From assembly GCA_013398955.1 (NCBI GenBank), contig VWPU01003071.1, positions 84,444-148,443 of the forward strand: DNA of 64,000 bases, given 5' to 3'. The translations under genes and the position numbers were made by a program. Below are positions 51,301-61,700 of the stretch, piece after piece; position 1 is the first letter of the stretch; each line of letters begins with the position of its first letter. The stretch comes from Callaeas wilsoni. Its lineage: Eukaryota > Chordata > Aves > Passeriformes > Callaeidae. The notes beneath the pieces were generated by a model. That model did no database searches and was not told the DNA's origin. It saw nothing but the letters and a program-made list of their open reading frames with translations.

Positions 51301-54300
51301 TCACAGCACATGGCTTGTCTCAGTAGCGAGGCAACATGGAACAGGCTTGGTCTGCTTTTTGGTCTGTAACTCACTGTGTAAATGCCAGCCAAATTAAAGC
51401 AAAGCAGATGGGACAAGTAATATGAAGATTAATGAAGCTACTTGCATTAAGAAGTAACTGTAGATACATATTTTAATCAAAAAGATCCCTTCTAACTCAG
51501 AATAGCTGGTCAAAAGAAAAGGATCGAGCAGTGAAAACTGCTAAACCTTAGCAGAACACACCTACAAAGAATTATTACAAGTGAATATCTTTATGGACTT
51601 AATCCCCATTAAATTGAATTCTCAGGTCAAAGACTTATTTTCTTTCTCAGCTACCTGCACCACACTGTGAATCTACCATTTTGCTTAAAATGTAGAAGTA
51701 AAGAAATCAAACTCCGATAAATTCTTCAGGGATAATTCACAATGCAATCTAACATGTTTCACTCTCCTGTGACTTTTGCAGTTTTCATCCAAACTTCTAC
51801 AAACTTCTACTGAAAAGGCATTTTTCCTTTGTATAACTGGCTACATTTCAATTGGAAGAGAAATGAGTCTCAGGAAAGAGTACAGTGAACAAATTCTTTT
51901 AGTTCTACCACTACAAAAAATGCAACTCAACGATACGCTGAAAGATGCCCTCTGCTGTAATAAAATTGTAAATCAACATCCAAAATTCTAGCCAATCACC
52001 AAGTATAATTGTAAAATATTTCCAGTATTGCTCTAAACTCTGAGCTCACTAGGTGCTTCAAACTGCATAGCTGCTTTGCAGGCGGAAAATCAGGCTTGTC
52101 TCTCATATGCCACTTTGCTGCTTCTTGAAATTGCTTCTTGTTGATGTTTAGACTCTAACAGACTCTTCAACAGTGTTTTAAGTGCAGAGAGTGGAATCAG
52201 CTTTGTATTTGATTCATGAGTTGGAGGTACTTAAAGATGTGGGGGGATCACAAAAAAATAAAAAAGAAAATCTTACCATTATGTTGGAGACTGTCTCTAA
52301 GAAGCACACAATCTTCTGCCAGACACAGATCAGGATTTTTGAACTGCTGAGGTACCAAATTCGCTTTATCTGCGTAAAGAAATGGCTACTGCCAGACTCT
52401 TCTTCAGGAGCCAGAATTTTGGGGGAGAAGTATGCAACTCTCCAAGTCACAAGACAGTTAAACTGCAACATTTTGTGATCAACATAGATATATGTGCTGG
52501 TTTTCATACAGAGTCCTTCCAGGAACAAAATGAGAGGCTGTGGAAGTGACAAATTGTGCCAACGTTCTGAGAGATGATTTTGTGTAAGAAATGTTAGAAG
52601 GCAACTGTTCAATCCCTGCTCCACTCACCCAAACCCTCTTCTATGGTGTGATGCCGGCAGATACCTGGTGTGGTATGCTTTGATGCAGCCATTCTGCCAT
52701 TGCATCTCCAAAATGAGCGTCATCTTGAAAGATCAGGCAATCTTGTCTTGATTCAGAAAAGCTTGCCCTATCTCTTCTGTAAAGGGCCTGACTCCATGTC
52801 AGTCCTTTGCTGAAGCTCTTCACTGAGTAAGAATGCACATAATTTCAAGCTTGTCCTGATGCTCCTACTGAATCTGGCCCTGTATGGCCTAGCTAAGTAT
52901 AAGCAGGATTCATGACTATCCAAATTCCAGTACTTTTATTACAGAAAATGTTATAAAATTATGATGCTTAAAAGCTGTGTTACTCCTAGAGGGCAAAAGA
53001 ATAAACATGTTTTACCCATGTGAAGACATAATTTGACTATTAGGCAACCTGGTCTACAAACTAGAGGCAAAAATTCTATCAATTAAAACACAACATACAG
53101 TTTTTGTTTTCCTTGTAGTAATGTGCTAAACACAATGGCTCTTTAACTTACTGCAAATGGCTGTTTTGAAATAGTTTTGTTTTAGGTTTTGTACATCCTT
53201 CCCCACTAACTTAGCCTGTAATATAGTGCACCATGTAAAAAGCTGTTTTGTTGGTGTAAAACTGATGCATATGAACTGTCATCAGTCATCTGTTTCTTGT
53301 CCAATGTATGTAAATTCTTCAGCACAATCCAAACAAGGCATTTTCTTTCCCAGGCTCCATTATGAAGTAAGTGAATATTTTGTTCTTCTGGAATATGCAC
53401 AGGGATTTAGTAAAACTGTTACTGTGCTTCTCTTAAAACATTACACATCCCAAAGTACATGCAATTAAACAGTGTGACAGTAATTAACACCCTCATCATA
53501 TCTGCGTTGTTGAAATTATAAAAGAGCCAATAGAGACATTTACAAAGCACATTTCTCACAGCAGATTTTGACGATGCCACATTACCCTTCAAAATGAGAA
53601 AATTATGAAACTTAGAATTATGTTTAACATCAGAGCAAGATTTGATAATGTAGATCTGAGTACACTGTGTCTGAATTTAAGTCAGTTGACAGCTGAATAC
53701 ACATGAGGATAGGTTGTGATCATGAAGGTTATTAGCTGAATTTTTGACATTTAGATGTTGACAAAGCTGGTTTTTGGAGTTGGATTGAGTTTTACAACAG
53801 AATGTCGTTATAGCACTTGCAGTGACATGAAGAGCAGAACTTCAACTTGATCTTCTTCTACAGAAGCTCATTAGAGATTCACATAAGAAGACAACCAACA
53901 CGTGCTATTGCCATGGAAACAAGATGGAATATTATGAAGCAGTATATCACATTTTCCAAAACAGAGATGACAAAGAGCAATTACAGAAACAGACTGACAG
54001 GCTTTTTATTTGCAGCCTGTATGGGTCAAAGCAAAACTTAGCTTCTGCTCTTTGAAATAAAAATCACCAATGCAGTTTTAGGCCTCTGGTTTCAATTCTG
54101 CCTTTTCAAAGAGGAAAACTCAAGCTAGTTAGTTTAGTTTATGATGTATGGGAAGAAGGAGGCTGAGTGGAGGCATTGGCATCACAGGAGGTGTGTAGGT
54201 GTGGAGATGTACAAAGCACAGATATCATAGAACTGACAGAAGAGTGAGTCAAGTTCAAGCCAAATACTGAGGTATGGATAAAACAGAGGTGAGCAAAACC

Positions 54301-55265
54301 AGCAGAAGCTGAACAACTGGTCATTTAGAGGCAGAGGAAAGGTTAGTTTCAAAGGCAATGGCTAGCCAGTAGCAGTGGCCAGAATGCAAAGGATAAAATT
54401 TCTTGTGATTTGCATCAAATGTGTGAGTCTCATGGTTTCTTACCTTGCCTAGATTATGAAATGCTTTTGGACATCCTGGACATATTGCATGTATACCATA
54501 CATGGTCTAACTTCCCACGCTTCTGCTTGTGACTACATACATGGAAAATACCTTAAGCCATTCAAAACAGCTCTGTCTGTTCTAGAGAGTTTTCACAATT
54601 GTAAGAGTTTTGATCATTGTGTCTGAGTACAGAGTGATAGCTTGTGAGTGGGTTTTTTGGGACAGAAAGGTGGATAGGGCAGCAGCTTGTTATGATAGAT
54701 TTTTGTGTTTGATGATAAACCCACAAATACAGGAATTCTGTGATAATGAAAACAAGAGCTTAGAGGACATATTTCACCCTTTGTATAAAAAGCCTGTGAT
54801 TGCCGCTTCATTCACACACTGGTTTACTTTTAAGAAATATTTTTAAATTCCAGCTGAGAGTCTATTGTAATTAGTCACTTTGAGCAAAGCCAGCATGGGC
54901 AAGATATAGCTTAGGAAAGATAAACAAAGAGAATAATAGGATTTTAAGGAGTGTTTAACAAGCCTTGGAAGGTTGTGTCATGAGTTTGTCACTACAGAGA
55001 GTTACTGTGAGATTCCAAAACACTTTAAGAGAATGATGGAAGGGAAAAATATTACAGTACACAGAAAGCTTGTAAGTGCCTATTCAATCAGCTTTGGTAA
55101 GCCTCCCAATGCCAGCATATGAAAAGTGTGGTTTGCCACTATTTAATTATGATAAACTCCACAAATTTTCATCCACTTAAGGAGCCAGGTCAAATGACTT
55201 TAAAACTGACAGATTACATTCATTGTTTCAACTCTGATTCATTCTTGATTGGTTCTGTTTTGATT
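48366..55265. other. Intergenic downstream of ADGB
   Basis: AT-rich sequence beyond the ADGB poly(A) site. There is no recognised gene, RNA or young repeat except the 19-base duplication at 50316. Frames of up to 136 codons (52214-52624 minus) look like chance. Confidence 0.65.
50316..50353 (+). repeat. 19-base tandem duplication
   Basis: A 19-base unit (CTCTTGCCCTATGCTTGGT) is repeated head to tail, the second copy differing only at the last bases. It is followed by further ATGCTTGG / GAGCATGGG sequence forming a small imperfect inverted repeat. Confidence 0.75.
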
Positions 55266-55323
55266 GAAAAAAAAGACAAAAGACACTGTGATTTTGAGAA
55301 AAGAGTCTGAATGGAATATGAAG

Positions 55324-55592
55324 TTTATTGCAAAAGTTATTCCAGTGAAACATAAAAACTTTAATAGCAGCAAGTAACTTTGTGAGAAGCAAATTACCAA
55401 ACACTTTGCTAAAAAGAATACTAGATCAATTTTTTCACTAGCAACAGGCAAAGAGTTAAAATGTGATAGAGTTGCCAAAAATACTTGAAAATAATAAACA
55501 TTCTTTATCGTCTTTATATATGAACTTTCTTTACCAAACTGTTAAATACAATTCACTAGTGACAGCAGCTACGTTTTTTTTTTGCTAAACCT
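55324..55592 (-). terminator. ADGB: ADGB 3' UTR with poly(A) signal
   Basis: About 265 bases after the stop, the minus strand has AATAAA at 55324-55329, with an upstream ATTAAA variant at 55360-55365. A T- and GT-rich stretch follows at about 55,266-55,290, as expected for a downstream cleavage element. Cleavage would fall near 55,300. The 3' UTR itself is AT-rich and shows no further feature. Confidence 0.65.
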
Positions 55593-55757
55593 TTACCGTT
55601 TTTTCTTTTTGTCTGTATTTTGCTTCTTTCGCTCTGCTTGCAGGGCTGCTTCCTGAGCCGCCAGTTCTTCTTGTTTTCTGCGCTCAGCCTCCAGCAGCTG
55701 CTCTCTGTATGCTTCCCGAATGCTGTAAACTCTGCCTCGTGCTTCATCTAAGGACGC
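55593..55757 (-). CDS. ADGB: ADGB last coding exon and stop
   Basis: The acceptor (TTTTTGGCTAG) precedes GCG TCC TTA GAT, giving ASLDEARGRVYSIREAYREQ, then a Glu/Arg/Ala-rich helix, and a final lysine-rich tail (KKKKR) before TAA at 55593-55595. It encodes 54 residues plus stop and continues in phase from the previous exon. The charged helix matches the coiled-coil end of the protein. A parallel minus-strand frame is open across the same bases but has no splice support and is a shadow. Confidence 0.82.
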   Translation of the reverse strand, partial: ASLDEARGRVYSIREAYREQLLEAERRKQEELAAQEAALQAERKKQNTDKKKKR

Positions 55758-58700
55758 CTAGCCAAAAACAAACAGCAATACTGCCCTGCTCAACACATCA
55801 GTCTTGATTTCACCATAAGCAATCGCATCCTTCCTGTTCTGTTTCACTTTGTGACTCTGTAAGTACAGGGAGAGCATCTCTCCTTTTCTTTTTACATGGA
55901 TGTTTATTGATTTCTCAAAGGAAACAGCTGTATGTCAATCTTTCCACCATGAAGAAGAGGAAGTTCAGGAAAATCCTTTTTAAACTGATGGCATAATAAG
56001 CTAATTGTGTGAAAAAAGAATAGGGCAACAGAGTATTTACCCATCTGTATCTAGTCCCTTTCAGTTACTGGTTTGCTTTGCTGTTTTAAACAAGTCTATT
56101 AAAAACTAGGTGTCAGAAATGCTGGAATGGCTTAGGGGTTCTAGCCTTTTAAGAGACTAAAGGAGCCTAAATCGTAACGACCTTCAGTGAGACTTGAGGC
56201 AAGTGGGACTTTGACACCTCTGAATACTTTCCATTTCCATCCTGAAAAATGGGGATACCTGGAAATCTTTATATAGTTCTTTGTGGTCTGCAGATGAAAG
56301 AACTGAAAAAGTGCTTATCAGCACAGTGTGGATATTCACAAGAAACTCTCATTTTAAATTCATACTGTGAAATATTGCTAATGGAAATACTTTCTAGAAA
56401 GAGTTGAGGAACTACTCTTGTGAAAAATTTGCCCTTCTAATACACAATATATTAGGCTTCCAAAATCATAGCAACATCTGAAAACTTGGATATGCATCCT
56501 TATTAGGGTCAGCTGCTGCTGGAGAACTGTGGCTCCTTGCTGACCTGTAATTGAGTAACATAAATCAGGCTGTCTGGAAACTAGTTAAGGAGAGGTTTTC
56601 AAGTAAGATTTCTGTAAATAGCTTGATTTGATGCAAAACTATTTTTACTGTCTCTTACTCAGTTTTAAAAGCTCTGAATAGTCACCAGCTGATTGATAGT
56701 GGTTATTGTACCACTATTGTAACAAATAATTTTGTTCCTGGTGATGCTCAACAAGCCAATTTGGTAAGATATTTGTAAGAATTTCATGTGCAATGCATTG
56801 GCTGAGTTAATCCTCACAATGGATCCTACCCTAATGCTGCCACATTTATTATTTATAGACATGGTTTTTTGAGGATTAATAATCTAAATTCTTCATTTGC
56901 TGACATAATGCATATTCCGATAAAACTGTGTTCTCTAACTTTTCTCTGAGACACATTAGGAGCAACTTATCCACTGTATATTTTTTTATTACTTTTCAAA
57001 AAGCTCTATACAAGTCTATAACCAAAAAAATAGCCAGACTGGTGATGCTTTACCTAATAAGCATCTGGTCATGTACGTCAAATGGTCAGTTTTTTCTCAC
57101 TTACAACCATCCCTTTATGGTGATAAAATAGTGTTTTTTTATCAAGAAAGTACTAAGAATATCATATTAAGGATGTAATGCATATTATTTTTTTGTTTAG
57201 AGCTTTCCGTTTTAACCTTTGCCCAAGTGAAATTTCAAGCTTGTTCATTGTTTCTAATTACAAGTACTGAATACAAAAATTTTGATAATGGTAGATCAGG
57301 ATATTCAGACTAGTGGCAGACATCACAGTAGTAGTTAACTGGAAAGTAATCTTGAAAACATACCTGCAGGTTCTCATACATTTCAAGTATATTTTGCTTC
57401 AATAAAATTCTGTCATTTTCTTCTTTCTGTCTTTGTTCCAAAGCCCGTGTGCGAAGTTGCCTAAAATGGTTGATTTTTTCTTGTGTGTGTATCTGTTGCT
57501 GTTGAATGATAGACTCATTTCTCAGCACAGATTCAGATATCGTTTTTCTGAAGGAAATATAAAACAGATATTTGTCTCATATCAAATGCAGTTTTGGTTG
57601 TTGTCTATTTTGCTTAACATCTATATGCAGGTATATGGCTTATATTTGGCACCATCACCATCATATGGTTAGATGTGGTTAAGGAGTCACTTTTCCTCTG
57701 CTTCTATATAACACCAGTAAGAAAGTACATTCCTGAGGCCAGGCCTTCTTATACTTGAGTGTCTATTTTAAATCTATTTCTAAAATCATGCTAATCTTTA
57801 AGCAAATGAAAAACTCTTACATGTGACACTTTTAATTTGCAAGAAATATATTTTCAGAAGTTTTTTGATATTATAATTCTGCATTGAGACAAGTGCAATT
57901 TTTCTTTTTTTTTTTTCTTTTGGCGTAATGGGAGGTAAGTGGATAATATATTTTTATATTTTGTCCTAAAAATGACTAGTGTAAAAGTCAAGGAGTTGAA
58001 GACAAATGAAATGCTTACAAGAATCTAGCTTGTGGAAGGTATTTTGCCATATTTTCTACTGTTTTAATGCTATTCAGTTCAATATAAAACCAATTTACCT
58101 TTCAATTTAAAATTAAATTTGAGCTTTTTTTTTTCAGCATTTCTTAAATTCTTTTGAATTCTTTTGATTTCAGTGAAATGCAAAAATGCCACATTGAATA
58201 CAAATGGACTTAAGCAGGAAGTGGGTTCTAGCTGCAGCACAGCAAATAAGGAGGCTCATGTAAATTAGCTCAATAACTTTATGTCAACACTTGTAAAAGA
58301 ATATAGTTCTCTTGAGTAATAAATACAATTAATACAATTATTTCAGCTATTAACTATTGTTAACTGAACTGCATTTGTTAAATATGTTATTTTAAACCAG
58401 CATAACATCCTGACAAATTTCTTATGACCCTGAGATTGGCTCAGTTGGTTGGAGTGTGGTGCTGATAACACCAAGCTTGTGGGATCAATCCCTGTATGGA
58501 CTATTCACTTAAAAGCAGGACTTGATGATCCCTGTGCATCCCTTCCAACTCAGAACATCCTGTGATCTGGAAATATGTGCTCCTTTCAAGAACAACACTG
58601 AAATAAGCATATTTGCCTGAACACTCATTTTCTTCATATGTTTGTGTCATGTACTCATTACATGCAGTGCAGTGATTCAATGCCTTTGACATTTATTATG

Positions 58701-61700
58701 TTAGGGCAGTTTACCTCATGTAAGGACTAAGGTCTATAAGCTTCCATTTTTTTTGCTGTGTTTTTAATCTTGAGTCAATAACTGTTTGTGGTGCTTGCTT
58801 TCCTGTGGTAAGAACATATAAAACAGAACAGATTAAACTGGTTATTTGGTTATGCTAGGGAGCTCCACCTAAATTCTTATATAAATTTTTCTTCCTTTGG
58901 CTCAGCAAAATACATTATTAAATGAGAATATGAGCTGGAGAGAATATACTATTTCTGCCCTTTTATTTCCAATGCTTAGGATAGAATCAAAGATGTTGCA
59001 AAACCCCCCACATATACTAGAATGAAACTAATACATGTATTTTAGCTAAATTCCCTCTACTCAAGAAAGTTAGTAAATCTAAAAAGAACATTGAATTTGC
59101 AGTGCCTAAAAGATATAAAAACAACTTCTGGGAATCATGTTCTTTTATTTAAAAAAATCAATAAAAATCTGGCTGTCCAATCCTGGCTGTAGTTTAAAAA
59201 AATTATATTCCCTTTTTGGGAGAAGATTTCGTTTAAGAAATACTAGTCTAAAGAAAAACCATGACATAGTAAAACTGGCTGTCTTAGGCTACAATGTAAG
59301 ATGTAAGCAAAATTATATATTCTATCACCGTCTGTTAAAACCAGGTGGGGCAATGTTCTTTATCTCTTCCATGACCCATCCCTCATAACTCCTTCCGGGG
59401 GGATATCTTCTGTTAGTGGGCCAGAAGTTAAAACCTGGTGGGTCAGTGTTCTTTATCACTTCCATGATCCATCCCTCACAACTCCCTCCAGAAGGATGTC
59501 TTCTGTTAATGGGGCATCAAGCCTCACTGCATGACTCATAAAATTCCATCATCCCATTGTGAGATGCTCCGCCCTGGGGGAGGAACCAAGCATTCCTACC
59601 TGGATATAACCTGAGGTTTGGAACACCACAAGCAGCCTTATCCACTGGATTCCCAGAGGAGGACCAGACCCTTCTACACCACCACTGAACCTTCAGAGGA
59701 AGACCACACCCTTCTACAGAACCACATCTGTCACTCCAAGAGGACTGCAGCCACCATTCAATCGGACTGCTACCAGCACCCTGCCCAACAGGGTGTCCAG
59801 TTGTATCCTTACTCTGTCAGTTTAAGCCAGTGTTTTTGTATTATTGCCTTTATCTTACTTTTCCTAATAAATTGGAATTCTGACTTGGGATCTCCCACTG
59901 GTTTGCTTTCAAACTAGTACACTGGTATTCTGAAATCTTAGAATTTTTTTAACCACATGGATAACAACCATGCTATGTTTCATTGTAACATTTCACAATA
60001 CAATGACACGTGCTATTAAGCATGGCACTGGGCTGAGCTGCTTTGTCATTAATTCAATGCTTCCTTCTTTCAGTTTGTCTCAGTGTGCTTGAAAATACTG
60101 AAATACGTGAAATTTGATGAGTTTAATGATGATTGCAGTACATTTCTTTTATAAAAACTCTTTTATTACCCTACCTATAGCAGTAACCAATTGAAATTTT
60201 TAAAAATATTACTGTACTTTTCTCATGAAAAATAAGAAGAGGTTTCTGAGCATTAAAAAAATTACCATTTATATATTTACTGTCTATAAATACACAACTA
60301 TACCAGCCTTCTCTGCTGGTCTCAAAGGGTGACTTGGATCTTTGGAAGTGCCTTACACACTGCCCATTAGAACACTATTCTCCAGAATATAAAAATCCTC
60401 ATTAAGAAACTGCATATTATAGAAATGTTCGATCTCATCATTGCCAAATGTTGCACTCTGTGGAATTGAACCAGAACAACTTGAAGTCATTGGGGTGTCA
60501 CTCTTTACTTCATAAGACTTTATATGAGACTCTAAACGCTTTGTTTAGAACAAAGCTCTAGGTGGACAATCATTAATTTTGAAGTCCTTACGCCAGTAAC
60601 TTAGAGGAAAGAATATTGTTTCAAGTAACCGATACTGTGTTAAAGGCATTAGGTGATGATTAATTCTACTTTAAGTTCTGAACCTTTCTTGTGAAGATTA
60701 CTTACTGGGATGGAAAAATACTAATCTATAGTTAAGTACTGGTAGCAGGTTCTAGTTCCATGCACATGAGTCACGACCAGATATTGTCACAATCACACTG
60801 GGTAGTATTCTTTCCTTTTTGTGATGGCCTGATCTCAGCATATGCACAGAAGAAAAAAAATGACAAACAGCTTGAAGTATTGCACCCAGTTCAACTATTT
60901 ATCACAGTACAGAAATTGGCAGGAAATACATATGAAGAATCTATAGACGTTGTAATCACCAAATTAAATTAGACAGCACTTATGGACGCTTTCAGGAAGC
61001 TGATGCTACTCAAGTATGCACTTCTTGACACCTCACTTTCAGATCACTCTCCATAACAGTTTCCATGAACATGAACATAAAGAGAATGTATTTTAGGTGT
61101 ATTAGTCTCTTACTGACATGCTATTTTAGCTGCTAAACACTTTTTTAGCATTTCTACACTAATGAACTCTGGTACTTGGAATTGAGGCAGAAGGTATTTT
61201 CCACCAAACTTCCAAAAATTTCTGATTAATTTAGGGTTAGAATTCTAGTACAGAAAGGCTACCTGAAGTTTGCTTAAGGGTAACTTGGCAGCCTCCAGGA
61301 GCCGTAAGGCTGTATCTCTGTCTGGAAATAGAGCAATGAAACGATAAAGAGGGGATAGAGAGCAAGCCTGCCATTGCACATTTGGACACCTCTATCAGGG
61401 CTGATCTATGCATCTACTACCAGTACTTAATGCATAAATCTTTCCTAAGGAGTGGAACATGCTGAACAGAAGACACAGCAAGTTATACCCTTACCTGGTT
61501 CTCCTGAACTAGGTGTTAAGTCGGCAGTGTCAGCCCCAGCTATGGGTTCCTCTGAATCTCTCACAGCATACTTATTAATAAAACGCACACGCTCCTGAAA
61601 AGCCTAGAGAACAAAGTTTTATAATCCAGTAAGAAAACTTTTACTGCATATTTTAAATCTCAAAGAATTTTCGACAGTAGGATTCTATAAGTCTTCAATA

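Noticed and set aside
52214..52624. A 136-codon minus-strand frame
   Set aside because: It lacks recognisable motifs and splice context and overlaps another chance frame on the plus strand.
58428..58500. A functional tRNA-Ile gene
   Set aside because: The B box and acceptor stem are degraded, and the sequence continues into a CR1-type tail, so it is a SINE.
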